From Cyanobacteria bacterium UBA8803 (GTDB taxonomy: Bacteria; Cyanobacteriota; Cyanobacteriia; Cyanobacteriales; Coleofasciculaceae), in NCBI GenBank assembly GCA_003505715.1, contig DNXU01000230.1, forward strand, positions 388 through 9,035: 8,648 nucleotides of DNA, written 5' to 3'. Below, piece by piece: positions 1 through 7,004 of this stretch. Both the position numbers and the translations under genes were made by a program. The notes beneath the pieces were generated by a model. It had not been told where the DNA came from, ran no database searches, and saw nothing but the letters and a program-made list of their open reading frames with translations. Position 1 is the stretch's first letter. Each line of letters begins with the position of its first letter.

Positions 1-1022
1 GTTACTCCAGAAGTCCGCAACAGCTGAACTAGCAACTTGTTCGTACCTTGGCCGCGAAATATCCCTGCTAAACTTTCCGTGGCAAAGGCTAGTCCATCAA
101 TAAAGTAGACCCCTACGATAAAAGCCTGCAATAGTAAAGCATTTTCAGCTAGTACCTCGGTTCCCATAGCCGAACTTAGGATGGTGAATATAGAGAAGGT
201 CGAGAGAAAAGCTAAGGTGCGGATAAAAATGTCTCCATTGAGGGTTAATGCTGCTTTTAAAGCAGACCTGTTCAGGATCTGTCCGGCTGCAGCTCGCACT
301 TCTTTAAACTGTACTTCTAGGCAGACTAAAATTATCCCCACTAGCAACATCAGGTACTGGCTAGCTGCTGTTGCTAGACCTGCTCCCGCACTATCCCATC
401 CCCAGCGGACAATGAAGAGATAGTCCAGAACGACATTAACGCTGTTGCCGACTAGGGATAATAGCAAAACCTTACCACTGTGTTCCCGTCCCAGAAACCA
501 ACCGATGAGGACGAAGTTCAGCAGAGTTGCAGGTGCGCCCCAAATTCGGGTTTCGTAATAGGCTTGGCCGGAAGACTTAACGGCTGGTGCAGCACTTAAT
601 AGGGCAAATCCCAATTCCTGTAAGGGGTACTGTAAAATCAGGATAGCTAGTCCTAAGGCTAGAGCGATCGCACCATTCCGCAATCCCGTCAGCAATACGG
701 CTTCTCGATCGTCGCGTCCTACAGCTTGAGCGGTCATGCCCGTAGTGCCCATGCGTAAAAAGCTTAAGGAGCGGTAGATATAGTTAAACAGTACAGTAGA
801 CAGCGTGACTCCAGCGAGGTGGCGAATCTCTGCCAGGTGACCTAAAAAGGCGATGCTAACTAAACCCGCTAGAGGCACCATCAGATTGGAGAGAATGTTG
901 ACGATCGCTAGTTGGAAGAAGCGACGGAGAAACTCATATCGGTCTAGGGTAGCAAGGGGTAAAGCCTGTTCCAAGGGATGGGTAATCTTGTTGGCAGATG
1001 GTTGAGTGGGAGAAACCAGCAT
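1..1022 (-). CDS. MATE-family (DinF-type) efflux transporter, C-terminus cut by window edge
   Basis: Reading the minus strand from the ATG at 1022 gives about 340 residues with no stop before the window edge; full MATE proteins run to about 440-460, so the last membrane helices are missing. The frame is rich in hydrophobic helices and shows DinF-subgroup signatures: FLRMGTTGMTAQAVGR (about residues 88-103), R159 in YYETRIWGAPA, and VGNSVNVVLDYLFI (191-204) followed by a Gly/Ala-rich helix. Members are inner-membrane, ion-coupled exporters of drugs or metabolites; the substrate cannot be read from sequence. An in-frame ATG at 1055 would add 11 residues; 1022 is preferred because the N-terminus is already about 30 residues ahead of the first helix, but neither start has a clear SD. 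The gene is divergent from the GH3 gene across a 232-bp gap, so shared regulation is possible. Family call is firm. Confidence 0.9.
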   Translation of the reverse strand, partial: MLVSPTQPSANKITHPLEQALPLATLDRYEFLRRFFQLAIVNILSNLMVPLAGLVSIAFLGHLAEIRHLAGVTLSTVLFNYIYRSLSFLRMGTTGMTAQAVGRDDREAVLLTGLRNGAIALALGLAILILQYPLQELGFALLSAAPAVKSSGQAYYETRIWGAPATLLNFVLIGWFLGREHSGKVLLLSLVGNSVNVVLDYLFIVRWGWDSAGAGLATAASQYLMLLVGIILVCLEVQFKEVRAAAGQILNRSALKAALTLNGDIFIRTLAFLSTFSIFTILSSAMGTEVLAENALLLQAFIVGVYFIDGLAFATESLAGIFRGQGTNKLLVQLLRTSGV

Positions 1023-1254
1023 AAAAATTGTTATCAAGAGATGGTGTTGCCCCATGACGATGTCAACACTTGTTGTCGGAGCCAAGACTGCAAGTGGGCA
1101 ATGCCCATCTTATCTACTTTAACTTTTGTAAGGTGATGTTGCGTAAAGTTTAACAATTTAACGAATCGTGCAAGGTGGAGGCATCTGTTCAGATCTGATT
1201 AAGCAGTTGTACTATCAACAGCGCACAATCTTTTAGAGACGTTGTAAGACTTGA
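1023..1254. promoter_or_regulatory. Divergent intergenic region between MATE and GH3 genes
   Basis: This 232-bp gap must hold promoters for both flanking genes. Visible items: a 6-bp inverted repeat TGGGCA-A-TGCCCA at 1095-1107, which resembles REP-like palindromes common in cyanobacteria; an AT-rich stretch at 1142-1162 with two TTTAAC copies; and a perfect 10-bp palindrome TCAGATCTGA at 1189-1198. TACTAT at 1210-1215 could be a -10 element for the GH3 gene, but no good -35 sits upstream. No GTA-N8-TAC NtcA site was found. No operator can be assigned to a known regulator. Confidence 0.35.
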
Positions 1255-2937
1255 ATGAAAAACTTTTTCTTGCCTCTATTGACAGCTGTAGCACGTCAAG
1301 CTAAAGCAAACTTTGTGCGCAAAACTCGCCAGACTACAGCGGTGCAAGAGCAGTTCTTGCTCAAGCTGTTGCAGGATTATCAAGGTACTGAACTGGGGCG
1401 TAACTATCATCTGGGTGACATCAAAACCATTGCTCAATTCCAAGACAGGGTGCCAATTCTCCCTTACAGCAGCTACGAACCCTACATCGAACGCATCGCC
1501 AGAGGGGAGCAAAATCTGTTGACCCCCGATCCAGTGGTTTATATGACCCTAACGAGTGGTTCAACGGGGAAAAAGAAACTCATTCCCGCTACTCGGCGAT
1601 CGCAGAACGTTTTGCGCAAGGCGAATCTCATCAGCATTGGCTTTTTGAGCGATGCGCTGCGATCGCGAGGGCAAAAGTTTGGCAAAGTGGTGTTGACCAA
1701 CTCCGCCCAAGTCTGGGGACGCACCAGCGGCAATATTGATTATGGCCCAGCCAGCGTCGGGGTGATGCGGATGGACAAGCGCCTTTACGAACAGCTTTTT
1801 GCCAACCCCTTTGAAACCCTACTGCTATCGGATAGCCTTTCTCGTCACTATGTTTGCCTGCTGTTTGCACTGCGCGATCGCTACCTGCGGGGTATGCTGG
1901 CTAACTTTCCCATGCTTATTCTGCGCACTTGCAAATATTTGGAAACCTATGCTGAGGAGTTAATTGAAGACATCGATAAAGGCACCCTTGCTCCTTGGCT
2001 GGAACTAGAGACATCCCTGCGCGAACACCTAGAACGTCAGTGGTCAGCTAACCCCAACCGTGCCAGATCATTACGAGAAATCCTTAAGGCTGAAGGACGA
2101 CTCACCCCTAAACTGGCTTGGCCAGAACTCGCCTTTGTGGGTACGGCACGGGGGGGGACATCCGATTTTTACTTCGAGCGCTTTCCTACCTACTTTGGCG
2201 ATACCCCCATTTTTGGAGCCATCTTTTCCTCGGCAGAAGCTACCTTTAGCATTTACCCCGACCTCGACACTGATGGCAGCGTCCTTGCCATTGAAACAGG
2301 CTTTTTCGAGTTTATTCCGGAAGATCAATGGCAAGCCGAGCATCCCAAAACCTTACTCGCTACTGAAGTCAAACCCGGGCAACGCTACCGCATCCTGGTG
2401 AGCAACTACGGGGGCTTTTACCGCTACGATATTGGCGACGTAGTTGAAGTCGTGGGATTTTACGAAACTGCTCCCATTATTGTGTTTCGCCATCGCTACG
2501 GAGGACTGATTTCTGCCACTACCGAGAAAACCACGGAATCTCATGCTACGCAAGTGATGCAGAGTTTGCAAACAGACTTTTCTATTCTGCTAGAAGATTT
2601 TTGTATCACTTTGTCGGAGAATGATTTTCCTGCCCGTTATTTAGTCAACATTGAGTTAGCGCCCGGTTACACCCTTGAAAATCCCCAAGCCTTCCTAAAC
2701 AGTTTTGATGATAAACTCCGGCAAGCCAACACTCACTATGACATCAGCCGTCAAGATCCTATTCCACCGCCACGTCTGCGCATTCTTGCTCCTGGCAGTT
2801 TTGCGATCGTGCGTCAGCGCCAGCTGGAACGGGGGGTTCCAGACTCTCAGCTCAAATTCCCTCATATTACTGAGGATCGACAGTTTCTGGCAGGTCTACA
2901 GGTAGAACGGGAGTTTAAGTTGCCGGATGATTGCTGA
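1255..2937 (+). CDS. GH3-family adenylating enzyme (acyl-acid amido synthetase-like)
   Basis: A 560-residue protein of the GH3 family, part of the ANL adenylating superfamily, whose plant members conjugate carboxylic acids such as indole-acetate or jasmonate to amino acids through an acyl-AMP intermediate. Visible motifs: the ATP/phosphate loop TLTSGSTGKKKLIP at about 98-111, FSSAE ending at E328, YRYDIGDVVEV with D392 and D395 (the GH3 GDVV motif), and TTEKTTE with K425, the position of the conserved late lysine. Length is normal for bacterial GH3 proteins and the frame is intact. No signal peptide or carrier-protein domain is present, so it is probably cytoplasmic and stand-alone. The ATG at 1255 has no recognisable SD. 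Acid and amine substrates are unknown; plant-type auxin or jasmonate conjugation should not be assumed. It is divergent from the MATE gene; a functional link is only suggested. Confidence 0.9.
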   Translation: MKNFFLPLLTAVARQAKANFVRKTRQTTAVQEQFLLKLLQDYQGTELGRNYHLGDIKTIAQFQDRVPILPYSSYEPYIERIARGEQNLLTPDPVVYMTLTSGSTGKKKLIPATRRSQNVLRKANLISIGFLSDALRSRGQKFGKVVLTNSAQVWGRTSGNIDYGPASVGVMRMDKRLYEQLFANPFETLLLSDSLSRHYVCLLFALRDRYLRGMLANFPMLILRTCKYLETYAEELIEDIDKGTLAPWLELETSLREHLERQWSANPNRARSLREILKAEGRLTPKLAWPELAFVGTARGGTSDFYFERFPTYFGDTPIFGAIFSSAEATFSIYPDLDTDGSVLAIETGFFEFIPEDQWQAEHPKTLLATEVKPGQRYRILVSNYGGFYRYDIGDVVEVVGFYETAPIIVFRHRYGGLISATTEKTTESHATQVMQSLQTDFSILLEDFCITLSENDFPARYLVNIELAPGYTLENPQAFLNSFDDKLRQANTHYDISRQDPIPPPRLRILAPGSFAIVRQRQLERGVPDSQLKFPHITEDRQFLAGLQVEREFKLPDDC

Positions 2938-2970
2938 AATTTGCTAATTGTTGAAGAAAGAGTTCAGAAT

Positions 2971-2987
2971 AGGGAATGGGGAATTGG
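2971..2987 (-). repeat. Short heptanucleotide-repeat (STRR-type) fragment
   Basis: The minus strand reads CCAATTCCCCATTCCCT, made of the same TCCCCAT/TCCCAAT-like heptads that form the larger array at 4515-4597, but in the opposite orientation. It lies 33 bp past the GH3 stop codon. Such heptads are scattered through many filamentous cyanobacterial genomes; no function is assigned. Confidence 0.5.
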
Positions 2988-3017
2988 TAATATTAAACCT
3001 CTGGTAAAAGGATCAAA

Positions 3018-3139
3018 CCCCGCCAGGGAATAAATTCCCTGGCTAACAGCTCAAGTCAGTTTTAACTGACTGGTTTCATTGTATTTAGTCGGTTTTAACA
3101 GACTTAAGCTATGACGCCGGAAATTAATTTCTGGGCGGG
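3018..3139. repeat. About 120-bp imperfect foldback (MITE-like) intergenic repeat
   Basis: The left arm (3018-3074) and the reverse complement of the right arm (3083-3139) align almost end to end. CCCCGCCAGGGAAT matches CCCGCCCAGAAATT, AGCTCAAGTC (3048-3057) matches AGCTTAAGTC (from 3101-3110), and the inner TTAAC-containing blocks match too. Each arm holds its own smaller palindromes: a 9-bp stem around a TAAA loop at 3022-3043, GTCAGT-TTTA-ACTGAC at 3055-3070, and a degenerate copy near 3088-3105. The whole could fold as one long hairpin or as several small ones. It lies between the GH3 gene and the C11 peptidase gene and has no coding capacity. From memory, similar blocks are scattered between genes in other filamentous cyanobacteria; this was not searched. 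It may also act as a terminator for the GH3 transcript, although no U-tract follows. Confidence 0.7.
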
Positions 3140-3207
3140 ATGTATACTTTTGTAATAGGTCTATTCTTCTCCCCCATCTTTTCATTCTCTCACCCCTTCG
3201 CTCCCTT

Positions 3208-4389
3208 ATGCATCGACGAAATTTTATCCAATATTCAGCTATAGGCACTGCTGCTTTTTTGCTAAGTCTAACTAAGCTCAATTCCCATCCTGCTGAGGCT
3301 TTTGTTTCAACAACTGTTAGTCAGCAACCTCTCTATGATTGGATTTTCTTATACTGGATGCCCTATGACAATGACCTTACTCAGTGGGGAGAGCCTATCC
3401 TGGATATGCTAGCTAAAGGCGTCCAAAGTAACAATATCCTGGTGATAGTTCAATCTAAGTTGTGGGGAGACAAACAGCTTTCAAGGCACATTATCACTTC
3501 TCAAAAACGTGATAGCCAAAAGCTAACTATTACTAATAGCGCTAGCGAACCAGCCTTTGCTGAATATCTCAACTGGGCGCAATCCCAATTTCAAGCTAAG
3601 AAATGGGCGATCGCTATTTTAGGCCATGGCGGTAATTTAGATCAAATTAGCCCCGACGATCATCCCTTACCCGATAATAGTTCCGGCACTCAATGGATGA
3701 ATATCCAAAAACTGAGTGAGGCGATCGCCAATTTTAATCGTCAAGTCGATCGCCGAGTTGAGTTATTTTTCTTCCAAAACTGTAACAAAGGGACGATTGA
3801 AGCGAATTACACATTACGAGAGGCAGCCAAATACACTCTTTCTTCTCAATTCCTTTTAGGTGCTCCCAATTACTATTACGAACCACTACTGCACTTTTTA
3901 GGGCATAATCCCGAAATTCACGGGGGACAACTCGCTGAAAAAATTATGGAATTTGAACCCCTCACTATGTATCAAAGCTATACAGCGATCGATAATCAGG
4001 CTATGGCTAGCCTGCCGTCGAAAATTAATCCTGTAATTAATTCTATTCTAGCTGCTAATGTGGATTCCATTCAAACCAATACGCTGGCAACCTATGATTA
4101 TATAGGCGATCGCTTTGTTGATGCAGTCACCTTTTTTGATACCATCACTACCCAATCCAAGGCCGATCGCGAGCCATACAATGAATTTATCAAGTTCTTG
4201 AATGATTCCTTGATTTATAAAGTCCAAAAGCAAGGGATACTCATGGGGTCAAGAAAAAGGCATCAAAACTATTCAGGTCTGGGTATTTTTTATCCTCAAA
4301 GTAAAGCCGAGCTAGAAAAGTATCAATATTTACCAGTATTTTCTGAGTTGAAACTAGCTGAACTTTTCGATGCCATACTAGTGCGATAA
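3208..4389 (+). CDS. Clostripain-family (peptidase C11) cysteine protease with Tat-type signal
   Basis: A 393-residue protein. The N-terminus MHRRNFIQYSAIGTAAFLL carries twin arginines at 3-4 followed by F and a hydrophobic stretch, and an A-E-A site at 29-31 suits signal peptidase, so export through the Tat pathway is likely. The catalytic pair fits family C11: H140 in ILGHGGN after a hydrophobic strand, and C192 in FFFQNCNKGTIEANY, matching the family's D-x-C-(M/x)-G-x-x-E pattern except that Asp is replaced by Gln-Asn. Downstream, LLGAPNYYYEPLLHFL fits the conserved segment after the cysteine. Clostripain itself cuts after arginine; specificity here is unknown. The ATG at 3208 has no SD; it is supported because it places the Tat motif at the very start. 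The gene stands alone, between the foldback repeat and the convergent MFS gene. TATACT at 3143-3148 is a weak -10 candidate. Confidence 0.85.
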   Translation: MHRRNFIQYSAIGTAAFLLSLTKLNSHPAEAFVSTTVSQQPLYDWIFLYWMPYDNDLTQWGEPILDMLAKGVQSNNILVIVQSKLWGDKQLSRHIITSQKRDSQKLTITNSASEPAFAEYLNWAQSQFQAKKWAIAILGHGGNLDQISPDDHPLPDNSSGTQWMNIQKLSEAIANFNRQVDRRVELFFFQNCNKGTIEANYTLREAAKYTLSSQFLLGAPNYYYEPLLHFLGHNPEIHGGQLAEKIMEFEPLTMYQSYTAIDNQAMASLPSKINPVINSILAANVDSIQTNTLATYDYIGDRFVDAVTFFDTITTQSKADREPYNEFIKFLNDSLIYKVQKQGILMGSRKRHQNYSGLGIFYPQSKAELEKYQYLPVFSELKLAELFDAILVR

Positions 4390-4449
4390 TACCTATCGCG
4401 AACATATAGCATTTTTATTTGAGCTGTGAAAATATGGTTAATGCGAAAA

Positions 4450-4470
4450 GGGAACAGGGAATCGGGGATG
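4450..4470 (-). repeat. Three G-rich heptads, inverted relative to the main array
   Basis: Plus-strand GGGAACA, GGGAATC and GGGGATG follow one another at 7-bp spacing. Their reverse complements resemble units of the array at 4515-4597, so the two blocks face each other and could base-pair. Confidence 0.5.
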
Positions 4471-4514
4471 AGGACTTGGTAACTTTTAATACAGAGGCTA
4501 CGGAAAAAAACTCT

Positions 4515-4597
4515 TCCCAATTCCCATTCCCAATTCCCAATTCCCAATTCCCGACTCCCGACTCCCGACTCCCCATTCCCCATTCCCCATTCCCCAT
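4515..4597 (+). repeat. STRR heptanucleotide tandem array of three unit types
   Basis: Twelve tandem units fill 83 bp: TCCCAAT, one 6-bp TCCCAT, three TCCCAAT, three TCCCGAC and four TCCCCAT. Units are grouped by variant rather than mixed, as expected if each block expanded by slippage. The array stops 6 bp from the MFS stop codon. This matches the short tandemly repeated repetitive (STRR) sequences described in cyanobacteria; copy number often differs between strains. It is not a CRISPR array, since units are 7 bp with no spacers. Confidence 0.9.
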
Positions 4598-4603
4598 GGG
4601 CAA

Positions 4604-5752
4604 TCAACGCTGGGGTGCAAACAATAGAAGCCCTGCTCCTAGGGCAATCAGTCCTGCTCCATAAAATACTCCTTCTAATCCGCCGTAACCTAGAACTGGC
4701 CCTAGCAATACTGGAGAAAGAAACTGTCCCAGAAAACCCGCACCTGTTCCAGCTGCCAGCACGCTAGATTTGAGGTCTCTTGGTGCTAGATTGGCTAAGG
4801 CGCTGTAGAGGGCAGGTAGTACTAAACCGAATCCGACGCCAAACCACACGGCAGTTAGCAAAATTAAAGGGAGTTGGTTTAATACCGGAATCGTGGTTAA
4901 CGTCAAGGCCATCAGTCCAAACCCTACGGCTGTAGCTTGAGGTGCGCCCATCTTTTTAGCTAGCCATTTCGCACCAAAGGCTGATATAACAGCGGCTCCT
5001 ATTGCTCGTGACGCTAAAACAATGCCGTTGGTAATGGCATCGGCTTGAATAGTGGTCTTGAGATAGAGTGGTGCATAAATAACCACGGCATACATGGCAA
5101 CTGAAGTCAGTCCCAGGGTTAATAAGAGCCGTAGAGTATAGGTATGTCCCAAAACACTCCTCAGTTTACTGCCAGAGTCTTTCGCCATCGACTTGGTGTT
5201 GTGCGGCTGCACTGAGCGCAAAGTGGAGGCGGCTAGTAGAGCCAAAGGTAGTCCTACCCCGTAAAGATAAAAGGCCCATTGCCAGTGAGTTGAACCTACC
5301 CAGCCTCCCAAGATAGGGAAAGCAATACCAGTAATTGTCAGGCTACTAGTTGCGTAACCCAATGCTTGCGATCGCGCCTCGCCTTCATACATGTTCCCTA
5401 GTAAACCAAGACTAGCTGCTGCAATACCACCACTGGCTGCCCCCAACAATCCCCGCAGCACTAATAGGGGCACCAGTCCCTGCACCAAGGCTCCTGCCAC
5501 ACCAAATAGGGCGTAGAGAATTAGGGAAGGTACGAGTACCCGTAGGTGTCCGACTCGATCGGCTAAAAGACCCAGGGGTGGGCTGAATAAGGCAATGGTC
5601 AAGCAATGCAAGCTTACCAAGTTCCCGGCCAATGCTGGATCGAGGTTCAGCTGCTGTATCATTTCTGGCAAAATTGGCGCAATAACTCCCCCTGCCATGG
5701 TGGTAAGAGAGCCTGCCGCCAGCAGCACTAACAGCTTGGGATCGCGCAACAT
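4604..5752 (-). CDS. MFS-family efflux transporter
   Basis: A 382-residue, very hydrophobic protein with about 12 membrane helices in two halves joined by a polar central loop (about 178-203, rich in Lys, Ser and Asn). Motif A of the major facilitator superfamily is clear at 61-71 (GLLADRVGHLR). The Pro/Gly-rich segment FPILGGWVGS (145-154) fits motif C, which is typical of drug-type antiporters. This suggests a proton-driven exporter in the inner membrane, probably of the 12-helix drug-resistance type; the substrate is unknown. The ATG at 5752 gives a normal short N-terminus before helix 1 and lacks an SD; TATAGT on the minus strand (5779-5784) is a weak -10 candidate. It converges on the C11 gene and diverges from the Rieske gene, so it could export a product of the Rieske/AOS enzymes, but this is only positional inference. 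Confidence 0.88.
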   Translation of the reverse strand: MLRDPKLLVLLAAGSLTTMAGGVIAPILPEMIQQLNLDPALAGNLVSLHCLTIALFSPPLGLLADRVGHLRVLVPSLILYALFGVAGALVQGLVPLLVLRGLLGAASGGIAAASLGLLGNMYEGEARSQALGYATSSLTITGIAFPILGGWVGSTHWQWAFYLYGVGLPLALLAASTLRSVQPHNTKSMAKDSGSKLRSVLGHTYTLRLLLTLGLTSVAMYAVVIYAPLYLKTTIQADAITNGIVLASRAIGAAVISAFGAKWLAKKMGAPQATAVGFGLMALTLTTIPVLNQLPLILLTAVWFGVGFGLVLPALYSALANLAPRDLKSSVLAAGTGAGFLGQFLSPVLLGPVLGYGGLEGVFYGAGLIALGAGLLLFAPQR

Positions 5753-5963
5753 AAGCTAAAATACCTAAAATTTTGATAACTATACCGCATGAAACTCGAT
5801 TCAGATACCGTGACGATTATTAGTGGTCTTTAGATTCCGGCTACTGGTGAGCTAGTGGCCATTGAAGAAGGAGTTTAGGAGTCACTGCTCACCAAAAATT
5901 GACTGGAGTGTATCTAACAAGCTAAATATGGTCAGATAAACTTCTCAACGAGAGGCACAAGTA
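5753..5963. promoter_or_regulatory. Divergent intergenic region between MFS and Rieske genes
   Basis: These 211 bp should carry promoters for both flanking genes. Most of the central part (5789-5902) is taken up by an apparent decayed reading frame described separately. A purine-rich GAGAGG at 5950-5955, 8 bp before the ATG at 5964, is a plausible ribosome-binding site for the Rieske gene. No convincing -35/-10 pair or operator palindrome was recognised. Confidence 0.35.
5789..5902 (+). pseudogene. Possible decayed 5' end of a sulfotransferase-like (P-loop) gene
   Basis: From the ATG at 5789 one frame reads MKLDSDTVTIISGL, then TAG, then IPATGELVAIEEGV, then TAG, then ESLLTKN, then TGA. The first block resembles the start of cyanobacterial sulfotransferase-like proteins, which typically begin with a few polar residues, a hydrophobic strand (VTIVSGL) and the phosphate-binding PRSGTS loop. 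Just after the first stop, a frame change recovers TCC GGC (Ser-Gly) where RSG is expected. The third block, EEGV-stop-ESLLTKN, resembles the following M-x-x-AGG-x-x-x-LTD segment. The match is by eye and from memory of the family, over fewer than 40 codons, and no later part of such a gene is seen. The alternative is a chance match in ordinary intergenic DNA. Confidence 0.33.
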
Positions 5964-7004
5964 ATGGAACTGGCTACAACCCTAACCAGCCAGACTGTTC
6001 GGAATGCTGTCCGAGAGGTGGGCATCAATCCTAATTACTGGTATCCAGTAGCTTGGGCAAGTCAACTCGAAACCGGACAGATCTTACCCGTCATAATCTG
6101 GCAACAGGCGATCGCTATTTACCGGGACAGCAACAATCAGCTGCACGCCCTAGAAGATGTTTGCCCCCACAAAGGGGTAGCCCTACACAAAGGTATTGTC
6201 CAAGGCGATCGCCTTGCCTGTAGGTATCACGGCTGGGAATTTGACGGCACGGGTCAATGTGTAGGTATTCCTTACCTTCCTCCTCAACAAAAGCTGCCCT
6301 GTGCCCAAGTCCGCAGCTACCCCGTTCAGGAAAAATACAATCTGATTTGGATCTTTCCGGGCAATAAAGAGCTAGCTGCGATCGCCCAGCCTCTAGAGAT
6401 ATCGGAATTTGCCAATCCTGACTGGTTTGTAGTACCAATAACAGGACACATGCAAGCACATTTTTCCATCTGTAATGAGAACTCCATGGATGTTTTCCAC
6501 GGGTTTCTGCACCAAAACCTGCAAGGCTGGTTTAATCCGGTGCTAAAAAGTTTGCGGGAAACGGAAAACACCGTCTGTGCTGAATATGATGTGTCCTATA
6601 AGGGGCACATGGCTAAGTTTTTAGGCTTGAGCGATCGCGCCGAACAGGTTACTACCCGCACCATTAGCGTGCAGTATCGTTATCCCCACTATTACAGCTG
6701 TCTGGAGGGCATCTCTACCCTCTACTTGATGCGGTTACCCGTGGGACTAACGGAAAGTCGCTCCTTTGCCTTCTTCTTTTTTAAAGTTCGCCTGCCTAAG
6801 TGGTTCCGGAAGCTGTTTGACCCGATCCTGCAAACCTTACTGCGGCGCTTCGTGTTTATGAAGTTTCTCAGCCAAGATATTGAAATGATGAATAGCGAAC
6901 AACAAAACTACCTAGCCAATCCCCAGCGGCGCTACGTGGAAATCAACCCAGCGATTATTGCCGTTCAGCGCCTAATCGTCCGGCAATACGAACAAGCGAG
7001 CTAA
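5964..7004 (+). CDS. Rieske [2Fe-2S] non-heme iron oxygenase, alpha-subunit type
   Basis: A 346-residue oxygenase. The Rieske cluster motif C-x-H-x16-C-x2-H is complete: C67, H69, C86, H89. In the catalytic domain, NENSMDVFHGFLH supplies bridging D176 and the likely iron ligands H179 and H183; D305 in SQDIEMMNSEQQ is a good candidate for the third ligand. The two histidines are spaced H-x3-H, whereas most family members have H-x4-H or H-x5-H. Size and layout resemble stand-alone monooxygenases such as vanillate demethylase or the pheophorbide a oxygenase/SxtT-like group, not large-subunit dioxygenases. An electron-donating reductase or ferredoxin is needed but none is encoded here. Chemistry could be hydroxylation, demethylation or desaturation; the substrate is unknown. 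The start is supported by GAGAGG 8 bp upstream. It lies divergent from the MFS gene and 340 bp before the AOS gene on the same strand. Confidence 0.88.
   Translation: MELATTLTSQTVRNAVREVGINPNYWYPVAWASQLETGQILPVIIWQQAIAIYRDSNNQLHALEDVCPHKGVALHKGIVQGDRLACRYHGWEFDGTGQCVGIPYLPPQQKLPCAQVRSYPVQEKYNLIWIFPGNKELAAIAQPLEISEFANPDWFVVPITGHMQAHFSICNENSMDVFHGFLHQNLQGWFNPVLKSLRETENTVCAEYDVSYKGHMAKFLGLSDRAEQVTTRTISVQYRYPHYYSCLEGISTLYLMRLPVGLTESRSFAFFFFKVRLPKWFRKLFDPILQTLLRRFVFMKFLSQDIEMMNSEQQNYLANPQRRYVEINPAIIAVQRLIVRQYEQAS

Larger units (their letters stand above)
4390..4603. other. Convergent intergenic region between C11 peptidase and MFS genes
   Basis: These 214 bp separate two converging genes and are dominated by low-complexity repeats. 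Three G-rich heptads on the plus strand (4450-4470) face the C-rich heptad array at 4515-4597. The two could pair into a long imperfect hairpin that might serve as a bidirectional terminator, though no classic stem-plus-U-tract is present. Open frames of 62-94 codons here are products of the repeats and not genes. Confidence 0.45.

Noticed and set aside
181..423. 80-codon plus-strand open frame
   Set aside because: It lies wholly inside the MATE gene on the opposite strand, whose translation matches a known family.
2060..2401. 113-codon plus-strand frame inside the GH3 gene
   Set aside because: It is an out-of-frame shadow of a region with strong GH3 protein similarity.
3051..3281. 76-codon minus-strand frame over the foldback repeat
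   Set aside because: It is produced by the non-coding inverted repeat and overlaps the start of the C11 gene; such frames are common false genes over dispersed repeats.
4515..4597. CRISPR array
   Set aside because: Units are 7 bp and contiguous, with no spacers and no cas genes nearby.
4323..4664. Several 62-94 codon frames encoding Gly/Glu/Met/Trp or Pro/Phe/Ser-rich repeats
   Set aside because: They are translations of the heptanucleotide arrays in different frames and overlap the ends of the C11 and MFS genes.
6115..6459. 114-codon minus-strand frame opposite the Rieske gene
   Set aside because: It lies antisense to the conserved cluster-binding domain, so it is most likely a by-product of codon use there.
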